A DNA stretch of 64,000 nt. It comes from Novosphingobium sp. TH158. Lineage in GTDB: Bacteria > Pseudomonadota > Alphaproteobacteria > Sphingomonadales > Sphingomonadaceae. Each line of letters opens with the position of its first letter. Position 1 is the stretch's first letter. Below the pieces are notes generated by a model, which saw nothing but the letters and a program-made list of their open reading frames with translations, searched no databases and was not told the origin of the DNA. Of the stretch, positions 26,710 through 35,585 are shown one piece after another. Made by a program: the position numbers and the translations under genes. Where the stretch lies: contig NZ_PKRT01000001.1 in NCBI RefSeq assembly GCF_002855555.1, positions 2,074,001-2,138,000 of the forward strand, written 5' to 3'.

Positions 26710-28527
26710 TCAGCCCTTGTAAAGGGCGTCCAGCTTCTCGCCGTAGCGCGCTTTCAGCTTGTGGCGGCGGATCTTGAGGCTAGGGGTCATCTCCTCGTTG
26801 TCGATGGAGAAGGGCTCGTCGGCAAAGGTGAACTGGCGCACCTTTTCGATCACCGATAACTGCGCGTTCACCCGGTCTATCGCCGCGCGAACCGCCGTGC
26901 GGAAGGCGGGCAGCGATTCGAGCGCCTTGAGGTCGAACTTCTCGCCTTCGCGGCGTGACCATTCCAGCGCCCAGTCGGCATCCGGCACGATCAGGCCGAC
27001 AAGGTACGGCCGCTTGTCGCCAACGACCATGGCCTGGGCAATCTCGGGCTGGAGCGTGAGCATGCCCTCGATCCGCTGGGGTGAGACATTGTCGCCCTTG
27101 TCGTTGACGATCATGTCCTTCTTGCGATCGGTAATGACGATGCGGCCCTTGTCGTCGATGTGGCCGATGTCTCCGGTGTGCAGCCAGTGCCCGCCTTCGC
27201 CATCGGGCTCCAGTGCCTTCTGGGTTTCTTCCTTGTTGTGCCAGTAGCCTTCCATGACCAGCTCGCCGCGGACCAGGATCTCGCCGTCCTCCGCGATCCG
27301 CACCTCAACGCCGCGCATAGGCGGGCCAACGGTGTCCATCTTCAGGCCTGCCGAAGGCCGGTTGCACGAGATCACCGGGCCACTCTCGGTCTGGCCATAG
27401 CCCTGCAGCATGGTCAGGCCCATCGAATCGAAGAACACGCCGATATCGGGATTGAGCGGCGCGCCGCCGGAAACCATCGCCTTCATGCGGCCGCCCATGC
27501 GCGCGCGGATCTTGGGACGCAGCGTCTTCTCGAGGATCAGGTCCATCGGCTTGTCGCGCCAGCGGCCCTTGCCTCTGGCCTTGCTGGTGCCGATCGCGAG
27601 TGCCCGCTCCATCAGGTAATTGGCCACCCGGCCCTGCTTTTCCACCTGCTTCATGATGCGCGTGCGCAGCACTTCGAACAGGCGCGGGACCACGACCATG
27701 ATCGTCGGGCGCACTTCCTCGATATTGCTGGCGAGCTTTTCCAGCCCTTCGGAATAGGCGATCTCGGCGCCCATGCCGATCGGCAGGAACTGCCCGCCGG
27801 TGTGCTCATAACTGTGCGACAGCGGCAGGAAGGACAGGAACACTTCCTCGCCCCAGCCGAAATCGTCGACCAGGATGCGGGCCGCACCGTCGACGTTCAT
27901 CAGGATCATGCCGTGGTGCTGGCGTACACCGCGCGGCGCGCCCCCGGTGCCAGAGGTATAGATGATGCATGCCAGGTCCTTGCGCCCGATCTTCGCCACG
28001 CGCTTGTCCACCGCCACGCGGGCCTTTTCGGCATCGCCATCCACCAGCTCCGCCCAGACATGGGCATCGGCCCGGCCAAGCTGCGGCAGCTTGAAGCTTT
28101 CCATGGTGATCAGGTGGCGGACATATTCGCCATGCATCATCGCCGGCAGCAGCGGCTTGGCCAGCTTGGCATCCGAAACAATCACCGCCGATGCGCCCGA
28201 ATTTTCCAGCACGTGGGCATGGTCGCGCTCGGTGTTGGTGGTGTAGGCGGGCACGGTGACCAGTCCCGCCGCCATGATGGCCAGATCGGCAATGCACCAC
28301 TCCGGGCGGTTCTCGGAAACGAGCAGAACCCGCTCGCCATCCTTCAGGCCCAATTTGCGCAGCGCCTCGGCCAGAAGGCAGACGCGCCGCGCTGCCTCGG
28401 CATAGGAGATCGATTGCCACTGCCCGTCGCGCTTGGCGGTCAGGAACGGGCTGTCGCCCCGTTCATCCGCGCGCTGGAGGAACAGCGAAACCAGGTTGGG
28501 TGCCGCGTCGAAATCGCTGATCTGCAC
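26710..28527 (-). CDS. fadD: Long-chain acyl-CoA synthetase (AMP-binding)
   Basis: 605 residues of the ANL superfamily, activating a fatty or other carboxylic acid via an acyl-AMP. The P-loop-like AMP motif is CIIYTSGTGGAPRGV, then YGQTESGPVIS, WLHTGDIGHID and the hinge region ITDRKKDMIVNDKGDNVSPQ (catalytic Lys normally near the C terminus). Resembles the FadD15/ACSL-type long-chain enzymes. It ends one base from the convergent antiporter gene. Confidence 0.9.
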   Translation of the reverse strand: MQISDFDAAPNLVSLFLQRADERGDSPFLTAKRDGQWQSISYAEAARRVCLLAEALRKLGLKDGERVLLVSENRPEWCIADLAIMAAGLVTVPAYTTNTERDHAHVLENSGASAVIVSDAKLAKPLLPAMMHGEYVRHLITMESFKLPQLGRADAHVWAELVDGDAEKARVAVDKRVAKIGRKDLACIIYTSGTGGAPRGVRQHHGMILMNVDGAARILVDDFGWGEEVFLSFLPLSHSYEHTGGQFLPIGMGAEIAYSEGLEKLASNIEEVRPTIMVVVPRLFEVLRTRIMKQVEKQGRVANYLMERALAIGTSKARGKGRWRDKPMDLILEKTLRPKIRARMGGRMKAMVSGGAPLNPDIGVFFDSMGLTMLQGYGQTESGPVISCNRPSAGLKMDTVGPPMRGVEVRIAEDGEILVRGELVMEGYWHNKEETQKALEPDGEGGHWLHTGDIGHIDDKGRIVITDRKKDMIVNDKGDNVSPQRIEGMLTLQPEIAQAMVVGDKRPYLVGLIVPDADWALEWSRREGEKFDLKALESLPAFRTAVRAAIDRVNAQLSVIEKVRQFTFADEPFSIDNEEMTPSLKIRRHKLKARYGEKLDALYKG

Positions 28528-28632
28528 TTCACAAGCCTCTCTTTATGCCGTCGAAAGCGGTTGCAGAGAGACTAGAGGCGCTGTGTCCTAGCGGCAAGCA
28601 CCCCTGCCGGGATTGCCCCCAGCCAGCGGGAA

Positions 28633-30345
28633 TCACTCCGTCGCGGCCGTGCCGTCGCTGCGCGGATCGGCCCCGCCGCGAAGCGTGCTGCCGATCACTT
28701 CCACCGCGTTCGCCTTGCCGCCCGGGCGGGTGCGTACATCGTGGCCCAGCGCTTTGAGCGCCGGGATCATCGCTTCCAGCTTCGTTCCCGCCTCGACGAA
28801 GACGACCGGGCCTTCGGGCGCGAAGATCAGCGGTGCGGCGATGGCGTCCTGCGCGCTCATGCCCCAGTCGATTACGCCGATGATCGACTTTGCGACCTGA
28901 GCGGGGATGGTCGTGCCACCGGCAGCCCCGATGGCCAGCCGCAGCTTGCCATCGGGCGCGAAGACCAGCGTGGGCGCCATCGAACTGCGCGGTCGCTTGC
29001 CACCCTCGACCCGGTTTGCGGCGGGGCGTCCCTCGCGTTCGGGCACCATGTCGAAATCGGTCAATTCGTTGTTGAGGTAGTAACCGCCGGTGATCAGGCC
29101 CGATCCGAAGGCGCTCTCGATGGTCGAGGTATAGGTGACGGCATGACCGCGCCGGTCGATCGCCACGAAGTGCGAGGTGCCGTGTTCGGGCCCTGCCGTG
29201 CCGTCGGCCCGGACCAGTGCCTCGGCACCAGGAGGCGTTCCCGCGGTTACCAGCGCCAGCGACTTGCCCGGATCGATCAGGGCAGAACGGCTCCTGAGGT
29301 ACTGTTCGTCAAGCAGCCCGGCCACCGGAACCTTCACGAAATCGGCGTCGCCCAGGTAGCGCGCGCGGTCGGCATAGGCGAGGCGCATCGATTCCGCGAT
29401 CAGGTGCCATGCCGTGGGCGAATCAGGGCCCAAGGCCTTGAGGTCGAAGCGCTCAAGCTGCTTGAGAACGGTGAACACGGTCGTCTCGCCAGAGCTTGGC
29501 GGTGCCATGCCGCAGATCCGGTATTCGCGGTATGTGCCGCAGAGCGGCGACCGGTCCTTCGCCCTATAGGAGGTCACGTCCTTCAGCGTCATCTGCGATG
29601 GGTTGCGGCTGGCGGTATTCACCGTCGCCACGATCGCGCGGGCGTTCGCTCCGGAATAGAAGGCCTTTGCCCCGCGCCGGGCAATCTGCTCCAGCGTCCT
29701 CGCCAGTTCCGGGTTCCTGACCATCGTGCCTGCCGGCAGCGGCTGGCCGGACGCGTCATAGAACATGGCCATGCCTGCCGGAGTGAAACCGGCAGATCCC
29801 TTTGCGAAATCGAGGAACTGGCGGGTGCGCGGGGTGATTGCCCAGCCTTCCCGCGCAAGCCGGATCGCCGGCTGGAACAGGCGCGACCACTTCAGGCGGC
29901 CATGGCGGCGATGAGCCTTTTCGGCGAGGGCAAGGTTCCCCGGCACGCCCACGCTGGTGCCGCCCGGAACGGCATCGCGAAAGGTCATCGGCTTGCCGTC
30001 CTTGAAGAACCACTGCGGGTGGGCGGCGGCCGGGGCCGTCTCGCGCCCATCGATCGTCTCGATCTTTCCGCCGGGCTGCAGTGCGACGTAAAAGCCGCCC
30101 CCGCCGATGCCGGAGCTCTGCGGTTCCACCACGGTCAGCGCCAGCATGGTGGCCACGGCGGCATCGGTGGCGCTGCCGCCGGCGCGAAGCATTTCGAGGC
30201 CCGCTTCGGTCGCGCGCGGATCGGCGGATGAGACCATGCCCTTGTCATAGACCTGCCGGGCAGCGTGCCGCGCCTGGGCCGGCGCGGCGAAGGAAACGGG
30301 AACCAGCGCAAGGGCGGCGACGATCAGGAAGGGATGCGACTTCAT
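28633..30345 (-). CDS. ggt: Gamma-glutamyltransferase precursor
   Basis: 570 residues. Signal peptide MKSHPFLIVAALALVPVSFAAPAQA, then the Ntn-hydrolase GGT fold. The self-processing catalytic Thr is at about 390 in HGTSHFVAID; GIGGGGFYV and the C-terminal AAGGTTIPAQV are typical. Periplasmic; it transfers the gamma-glutamyl group of glutathione or hydrolyses it. It starts 9 nt after the pyrD stop, so it is probably in the pyrD transcript. Confidence 0.93.
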   Translation of the reverse strand: MKSHPFLIVAALALVPVSFAAPAQARHAARQVYDKGMVSSADPRATEAGLEMLRAGGSATDAAVATMLALTVVEPQSSGIGGGGFYVALQPGGKIETIDGRETAPAAAHPQWFFKDGKPMTFRDAVPGGTSVGVPGNLALAEKAHRRHGRLKWSRLFQPAIRLAREGWAITPRTRQFLDFAKGSAGFTPAGMAMFYDASGQPLPAGTMVRNPELARTLEQIARRGAKAFYSGANARAIVATVNTASRNPSQMTLKDVTSYRAKDRSPLCGTYREYRICGMAPPSSGETTVFTVLKQLERFDLKALGPDSPTAWHLIAESMRLAYADRARYLGDADFVKVPVAGLLDEQYLRSRSALIDPGKSLALVTAGTPPGAEALVRADGTAGPEHGTSHFVAIDRRGHAVTYTSTIESAFGSGLITGGYYLNNELTDFDMVPEREGRPAANRVEGGKRPRSSMAPTLVFAPDGKLRLAIGAAGGTTIPAQVAKSIIGVIDWGMSAQDAIAAPLIFAPEGPVVFVEAGTKLEAMIPALKALGHDVRTRPGGKANAVEVIGSTLRGGADPRSDGTAATE

Positions 30346-30354
30346 GCCGCCAGC

Positions 30355-31386
30355 CTATTCGGTCCCGACAGCCTCGGCAATGGAGGCAAAGCCATCGCGC
30401 CGCATCAGCGCTTCCATCCCGGCAAGGATGGTCCGCGCAATGCCGGGTCCTTCATAGACCATGGCGCTGTAAAGCTGGACGAGGCTGGCCCCGGCCCGGA
30501 TGCGGGCCCAGGCATCTTCCGCCGTGGCAATCCCGCCCACGCCGATCAGGGGAAGCCGCCCCTCGCTTGCCTTGCGGAAATCACGCAGGCGCTGGAGCGC
30601 GAGTTCGCGCAAGGGTGCGCCGGAAAGCCCGCCTGCCTCGCCTGCGTGGCGCGATTGGAGCGGCGGGCGGGTGATCGTGGTGTTGGACACGATGATCCCG
30701 TCGATGCTGTTTTTCATGACCGCATCGACGATACGCGCCGGAGCGCCGTCATCGAGATCGGGCGCCACCTTGAGGAACACCGGCGGCCAGCCCGATTCGC
30801 GGGCTGCGGCAACGGCCGAAAGCAGCTCGGCCAGTTCCTTGTCGCCCTGAAGGTCGCGCAGGCCGGGGGTGTTGGGGGAGGACACGTTGATTGTCAGGTA
30901 ATCGGCCACCCCGGCCATCGCCCGCAGTCCGGTAATGTAGTCCGCCACGCGGTCGGCCGAATCCTTGTTCGCCCCGACGTTGACGCCGACAATCCGGCGA
31001 CCGTCGCGGATGCGCGGGGCAAGGCGCTGCAAGGCTGCCTGCAGGCCGCCGTTGTTGAAGCCCATGCGATTGATCACCGCGCGGTCTTCCTCCAGCCGGA
31101 ACAGCCGGGGCCGGGGATTGCCTGCCTGGGGCCGGGGAGTGACCGTGCCGATTTCCGCAAAGCCGAAGCCAAGGCCGGTGATCGCCTCCGCCACTTCCGC
31201 GTCCTTGTCGAAGCCGGGGGCCATGCCAAGCGGATTGGCAAAGGCTATCCCCGCGACCGTGGTGGCCAGTGCGCCCGCGACCGGAGGCGCGCCGGGGCCA
31301 CGCAACTGGAGACCGAGAATCGCGAGTCGGTGTGCGCGTTCGGCCTCGATTCGGAAAAGCAGCGGGCGAAGGAACGAATAAGCCAT
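30355..31386 (-). CDS. pyrD: Quinone-dependent dihydroorotate dehydrogenase (class 2)
   Basis: 343-residue membrane-associated flavoenzyme of pyrimidine synthesis. The N-terminal helix (YSFLRPLLFRIEAERAHRL) is the quinone/membrane tunnel that defines class 2; the active-site Ser is in NVSSPNTPGLRDLQ and FMN contacts are in SNTTI and GVGGIATAEDAW. Full length. Confidence 0.95.
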   Translation of the reverse strand: MAYSFLRPLLFRIEAERAHRLAILGLQLRGPGAPPVAGALATTVAGIAFANPLGMAPGFDKDAEVAEAITGLGFGFAEIGTVTPRPQAGNPRPRLFRLEEDRAVINRMGFNNGGLQAALQRLAPRIRDGRRIVGVNVGANKDSADRVADYITGLRAMAGVADYLTINVSSPNTPGLRDLQGDKELAELLSAVAAARESGWPPVFLKVAPDLDDGAPARIVDAVMKNSIDGIIVSNTTITRPPLQSRHAGEAGGLSGAPLRELALQRLRDFRKASEGRLPLIGVGGIATAEDAWARIRAGASLVQLYSAMVYEGPGIARTILAGMEALMRRDGFASIAEAVGTE

Positions 31387-31522
31387 GGCCGGCGCCTATG
31401 GCAGAGCGTTCGGCGCGTGTCGAATGGGCAACACTTGTCCCCGGATGCAGCAATGACACCGGTTCCTCACGTCATTTGTCATTTTTGATCGCAACCATGT
31501 GTCGCGTTTTTACAATTCTTTC

Positions 31523-31636
31523 GGGCGCACAAGGGTCTAACGAGCACTTGCGACCCGAAGGGCTCGTGGCTTTTAGCGGCGAGTTCTCAACTTACGCGGC
31601 GGACCTTGGGGATTTCCCCGTGGTCCGCCTTTTTTT
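31523..31636 (+). ncRNA. Candidate small RNA or SUF-operon attenuator leader
   Basis: The 336-bp gap between pyrD and the SUF regulator contains a TACAAT -10-like element (31511-31516) and then about 110 nt with no credible reading frame. ACGAGC (31540-31545) can pair with GCTCGT (31562-31567), and the segment ends in a strong intrinsic terminator. I cannot assign it to a known RNA family. An attenuator in a long suf leader is the main alternative. Confidence 0.4.
31598..31636 (+). terminator. Strong intrinsic terminator upstream of the SUF operon
   Basis: GGCGGACC (31598-31605) pairs with GGTCCGCC (31622-31629); the inner GGGG/CCCC extends the stem, and seven T follow (31630-31636). It faces the SUF genes but ends 86 bp before the first one. 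Confidence 0.88.
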
Positions 31637-31652
31637 ATGGCCGAATCGGCAA

Positions 31653-31681
31653 TTGAAATCCGCAAGGTCCGCGCCTAGGTG
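31653..31681 (+). promoter_or_regulatory. Putative SUF operon promoter
   Basis: TTGAAA (31653-31658), a 17-nt spacer and TAGGTG (31676-31681), ending 41 bp before the regulator ATG. Well spaced but only moderate -10 quality. Confidence 0.45.
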
Positions 31682-31692
31682 AAACCGGAACG

Positions 31693-31705
31693 AATCAGTC
31701 TGATT
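31693..31705. promoter_or_regulatory. Palindrome between SUF promoter and regulator start
   Basis: AATCA-GTC-TGATT, 18-30 bp before the regulator ATG and just downstream of the putative promoter. A plausible autoregulatory site for the IscR-like protein, by position only. Confidence 0.35.
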
Positions 31706-31722
31706 TTCCGGAGCCACGATCC

Positions 31723-32136
31723 ATGCGCCTTTCCAGCATGGCAGATTACGCCGTCGTCACGATGAGCGCCGCAGCCCGTCACTGCGGCGGCGGGCGCGTT
31801 TCGGCCACCCAGCTGGCCGCGGAAACCGGATTGCCCGCGCCCACGGTGCAGAAGCTGGTTTCCAAGCTTTCGGCGGCCGGGCTGATCAAGTCGGTCCGCG
31901 GTGCCGGTGGCGGCTTCAAGCTGGCCCGTCCTGCGGCTGCCATCACGCTTGCCGATATTGTCGAGGCGGTCGAAGGCCCCATCGCGCTGACATCCTGTGT
32001 CGAAGGGCAGGATTGCTCGCTCGATTCGTGCTGTTCGGTGCGGGCGCACTGGCCGGTGGTCAACGAGGCGCTGCGCGGGGCCCTGGCGGGAGTGCCGCTG
32101 ACCCGACTCGCCCAGCCCCAGGGAGTTCCGGCATGA
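31723..32136 (+). CDS. Rrf2/IscR-like SUF operon regulator
   Basis: 137 residues. Winged-helix DNA-binding part (about 1-70, [20 protein letters not shown]) and a cluster loop with Cys92, Cys98 and Cys104 in the C-x5-C-x5-C spacing of IscR, with His109 nearby. It likely binds a Fe-S cluster and represses or tunes the SUF genes when clusters are plentiful. The stop overlaps sufB (ATGA). Confidence 0.9.
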   Translation: MRLSSMADYAVVTMSAAARHCGGGRVSATQLAAETGLPAPTVQKLVSKLSAAGLIKSVRGAGGGFKLARPAAAITLADIVEAVEGPIALTSCVEGQDCSLDSCCSVRAHWPVVNEALRGALAGVPLTRLAQPQGVPA

Positions 32137-33614
32137 CCGAGGAAGTGGCCATCAAGGACCAGGCTGCGCGCGATGCCGCCGCCAGGGTTGCCGATTACGA
32201 ACACGGCTGGTCGGCCGATATCGAGACCGAGTTCGCCCCCAAGGGGCTGAGCGAGGACACCGTCCGCTTCATCAGCGCCAAGAAGAACGAGCCGGAATGG
32301 ATGCTCGACTGGCGGCTGAAGGCCTTCCGGCACTGGCAGACCATGCCCATGCCGGACTGGGCGAAGCTGAACGTGCCGCCGATCGATTACCAGGACGCCT
32401 ATTACTACGCCGCGCCAAAGGCGAAGAAGAAGCTGGAAAGCCTTGACGAGGTCGATCCGGAAATCCTGCGCGTTTACGAAAAGCTGGGCATCCCGCTGGA
32501 AGAGCAGAAGGTGCTCGCCGGCGTAGAGGGCGCGCGCAAGGTTGCCGTCGATGCGGTGTTCGACTCGGTCAGTGTCGCCACGACATTCCGCGAGGAGCTC
32601 AAGAAGGCCGGCGTCATCTTCCTGTCGATCTCGGAAGCGATCCGCGAATATCCCGATCTGGTGAAGCGCTGGCTGGGCAAGGTCGTGCCGGTGCGCGACA
32701 ACTTCTTCGCGGCGCTCAACTGCGCGGTCTTCTCCGACGGCACCTTCGTCTACATCCCCGAAGGCGTACGCTGCCCGATGGAGCTCTCCACCTATTTCCG
32801 CATCAACGCGGAAAACACCGGGCAGTTTGAGCGTACGCTGATCGTCGCGGACAAGGGGGCCTACGTTTCCTACCTTGAAGGTTGCACCGCGCCGCAGCGC
32901 GACGAGAACCAGCTTCACGCCGCCGTGGTCGAACTGGTCGCGCTCGACGATGCCGAGATCAAGTATTCGACCGTGCAGAACTGGTACCCAGGCGATGCCG
33001 AGGGCAAGGGCGGCATCTACAACTTCGTCACCAAGCGTGCGTTGTGCCAGGGTGCGCGCAGCAAGGTGAGCTGGACCCAGGTCGAAACCGGATCGGCAAT
33101 CACCTGGAAGTATCCTTCGTGCGTGCTGAACGGCGAGGATTCGGTGGGCGAGTTCTACTCGGTCGCTGTCACCAACAATTACCAGCAGGCCGATACCGGC
33201 ACCAAGATGATCCACAATGGCAAGGGCAGCCGCTCGACCATCGTCTCCAAGGGCATCTCGGCGGGCAAGAGCCAGAACACCTACCGCGGCCTCGTCCGCG
33301 TCGCCCCGCAGGCCGAAGGCGTGCGCAATTTCACCCAGTGCGACAGCCTGCTGCTCGGCAAGGACTGCGGCGCGCACACCGTGCCCTATATCGAGGTGAA
33401 GAACCCCTCGGCCCAGATCGAGCACGAGGCGACCACCAGCAAGATTTCCGACGACCAGCTGTTCTACGCCATGCAGCGCGGGCTGGGCCAGGAAGAGGCG
33501 GTGGCGCTGATCGTCAACGGTTTCGCCAAGGAAGTGCTGCAGCAATTGCCGATGGAATTTGCAGTGGAAGCCCAGAAGCTGCTGGGCATTTCGCTTGAAG
33601 GAAGTGTTGGATGA
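32133..33614 (+). CDS. sufB: Fe-S cluster assembly protein SufB
   Basis: 493-residue scaffold subunit of SufBC2D. Long right-handed beta-helix core: [20 protein letters not shown] early, then [20 protein letters not shown] and SGGxx-like [20 protein letters not shown] with the conserved Cys. The ATG at 32133 overlaps the regulator stop and is chosen over an upstream in-frame start inside that gene. Confidence 0.97.
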   Translation: MTEEVAIKDQAARDAAARVADYEHGWSADIETEFAPKGLSEDTVRFISAKKNEPEWMLDWRLKAFRHWQTMPMPDWAKLNVPPIDYQDAYYYAAPKAKKKLESLDEVDPEILRVYEKLGIPLEEQKVLAGVEGARKVAVDAVFDSVSVATTFREELKKAGVIFLSISEAIREYPDLVKRWLGKVVPVRDNFFAALNCAVFSDGTFVYIPEGVRCPMELSTYFRINAENTGQFERTLIVADKGAYVSYLEGCTAPQRDENQLHAAVVELVALDDAEIKYSTVQNWYPGDAEGKGGIYNFVTKRALCQGARSKVSWTQVETGSAITWKYPSCVLNGEDSVGEFYSVAVTNNYQQADTGTKMIHNGKGSRSTIVSKGISAGKSQNTYRGLVRVAPQAEGVRNFTQCDSLLLGKDCGAHTVPYIEVKNPSAQIEHEATTSKISDDQLFYAMQRGLGQEEAVALIVNGFAKEVLQQLPMEFAVEAQKLLGISLEGSVG

Positions 33615-34096
33615 AGAAGACCCTCACCGTCAGGCCGGTGGAAGAGCGTACCGAAGCCCCCGCAATCGAGAAACGCGGGCGTGGCTGGTCGATCTCCGAA
33701 AAGCGGCTGGACAAGATCCACGACCAGGCCCGGCGCAACCGGATGGAGCCGACCGAGGCCCAGAAGGTTCTCGGCGAAAAGCTGGCCGCCGCCAACCTTG
33801 GCAAGTTCAAGCTGACGCGCCAGCAGGTGATCGGCTCTGCCATCCTCGACTTCGCCTGCAACCCGCTGCGTATCGCGGTTTCGATCGACGAAGGCGGCGA
33901 TCCGGCGCTGACCGCGCGGCGCGACAAGAGCCTTGAGGCCGTTGGCGTGAAGCTGCTGCGTTTCCCTGCGGCCCGCGTGCTCGAAGAACCCGATGCCGTG
34001 GTCGAAGAGATCATCGCCGCCATGAAGGCGAGCTATGACGAGCGCGGGCGCGCCCGTCGCCAGCATTACCAGACGCGCGGCGCACCGCGGCGCTAG
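33611..34096 (+). CDS. DUF559 (Vsr-like fold) protein inside the SUF operon
   Basis: 161 residues. Middle part resembles DUF559 of the restriction-endonuclease/Vsr superfamily ([59 protein letters not shown]). The usual nuclease pattern IEVDGxxH reads VSIDEGGD, so the His is missing and catalysis is uncertain. Basic ends are rich in Arg. Four-base overlap with sufB and a 5-11 nt gap to sufC place it firmly in the operon. Confidence 0.78.
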   Translation: MKKTLTVRPVEERTEAPAIEKRGRGWSISEKRLDKIHDQARRNRMEPTEAQKVLGEKLAAANLGKFKLTRQQVIGSAILDFACNPLRIAVSIDEGGDPALTARRDKSLEAVGVKLLRFPAARVLEEPDAVVEEIIAAMKASYDERGRARRQHYQTRGAPRR

Positions 34097-34107
34097 CAGG
34101 AATGACC

Positions 34108-34851
34108 ATGCTCCAGATTGACAATCTTCAGGCGACCGTTGCCGACAAGCCGATCCTCAAGGGCCTTTCGCTCCGCATCAACCCGGGCGAAATCCACGCG
34201 ATCATGGGGCCTAACGGGGCGGGCAAGTCCACCACGGGCTATGTCCTCGGCGGCCGGCCGGGCTATGACGTGACCGGCGGCGAAGTAACCTTTGACGGGC
34301 AGGACCTGCTCGCGCTCGAACCGCATGAGCGGGCTGCGGCGGGCCTGTTCCTCGGCTTCCAGTACCCGGTCGAAATTCCGGGCGTCTCCTTCGTCCAGTT
34401 CCTGCGCGAAAGCCTCAACGCCCAGCGCAAGAGCCGCGGCGAGGAGCCGCTGTCGGGCGGCGAATTCCTCAAGCTCGCGCGCGAGAAGGCAGCGCTGCTG
34501 AAGATGGACATGGACATGCTCAAGCGGTCGGTGAATGTCGGCTTCTCGGGCGGCGAGAAGAAGCGCGCCGAGATGGTGCAGATGGGCGTGCTCGATCCGA
34601 AGCTGGCGATCCTCGACGAGACGGACTCCGGGCTCGACATCGATGCCCTGCGGATTGTCGGCGAGGGCATCAACGCGATCATGCGCGCGCCCGGCAAGGC
34701 CGTGCTGCTGATCACCCATTACCAGCGCCTGCTCGACTATGTGAAACCGGACTTCGTCCACGTCCTTGCCGGTGGCCGCATCGTTCGCACCGGCGGGCCC
34801 GAACTGGCGCTGCAGCTTGAGGAACAGGGCTACGAGGCCGTAGCCGCATGA
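34108..34851 (+). CDS. sufC: SufC ATPase
   Basis: 247-residue ABC-type ATPase driving SufBD scaffold rearrangement. Walker A GPNGAGKST, signature FSGGEKKRAE, Walker B LAILDETDSGLD. AGCAGG at 34095-34100 suits the ATG at 34108 (MLQIDNLQAT); the ATG at 34102 is too close to it. Overlaps sufD by four bases. Confidence 0.96.
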   Translation: MLQIDNLQATVADKPILKGLSLRINPGEIHAIMGPNGAGKSTTGYVLGGRPGYDVTGGEVTFDGQDLLALEPHERAAAGLFLGFQYPVEIPGVSFVQFLRESLNAQRKSRGEEPLSGGEFLKLAREKAALLKMDMDMLKRSVNVGFSGGEKKRAEMVQMGVLDPKLAILDETDSGLDIDALRIVGEGINAIMRAPGKAVLLITHYQRLLDYVKPDFVHVLAGGRIVRTGGPELALQLEEQGYEAVAA

Positions 34852-35585
34852 CCCAGGCCGTCGCCCTTCCCTCCCACCGCGACGAGGATTTCCGCTATGC
34901 GGACCTCGATGCCCTTGCCGGCATCTGGCCCGTGGCGCGTGAGGAGATCCGCATCGCCGCGGGGGAAAGCGGCGCACTGGCCATCGTGCTCGATGGTGCC
35001 GAAGCGACAGCCCGCCACCTGCATATCGAGATCGCCGATGGCGCATCGTTCGACCTGCGCGTGCTCAACACCGGCAGCGGGTTCGCGCGCATCGCGGTGG
35101 ATGCGAAGCTGGGCGCGAAAAGCGAATTCACCCTGGGCGCGGCGCAACTGGGCGGCGGCAAGGCCAACCTCGAACTGGTGACCGAGGTCGCCCACCTTTC
35201 CGCCGATTCGATCAGTCGGCAGGTCGTGCGATCGGTGCTGGGCGGGGAGGCGGTCGGCACTTACCTCGGCAAGGTCGCAGTCGCCCGCGGGGCCGATGGC
35301 ACCGATGCCGAGCAATCCGTCCGCGCCATGCTGCTTGACCGCACGGCCACGGCCAATGCCCGCCCCGAACTGGAAATCTTCGCCGACGACGTGAAGTGCG
35401 CGCACGGCTGTGCCGTGGGCGAGCTTGATGCCAACGCCCTGTTCTACATGGCGCAGCGCGGCCTTCCGCCGGAAACGGCAAAGCGGCTGATGTTGCAGGC
35501 TTTCGTGGCAGAAGCCTTTGTTGGCGCCGCCGACGAGGAAGCGCTCGATGCCGCATCGCAGGCGGCGCTGGAGGCCCTGCTGTGA
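34848..35585 (+). CDS. sufD: SufD
   Basis: 245 residues, the SufB paralogue that completes SufBC2D. Short compared with enterobacterial SufD, with a reduced N terminus. DDVKCAHGCAVGELDANALFY and MAQRGLPPETAKRLMLQAF carry the conserved C-terminal core and the cluster-related His/Cys. Overlaps sufC (ATGA) and sufS (GTGA). Confidence 0.94.
   Translation: MTQAVALPSHRDEDFRYADLDALAGIWPVAREEIRIAAGESGALAIVLDGAEATARHLHIEIADGASFDLRVLNTGSGFARIAVDAKLGAKSEFTLGAAQLGGGKANLELVTEVAHLSADSISRQVVRSVLGGEAVGTYLGKVAVARGADGTDAEQSVRAMLLDRTATANARPELEIFADDVKCAHGCAVGELDANALFYMAQRGLPPETAKRLMLQAFVAEAFVGAADEEALDAASQAALEALL

Noticed and set aside
27160-28575. 471-codon plus-strand frame opposite the acyl-CoA ligase
   Set aside because: Antisense shadow; no homology features.
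31269-31682. 137-codon frame through the SUF leader
   Set aside because: Crosses the pyrD start region and a strong terminator, with no ribosome site or domain.
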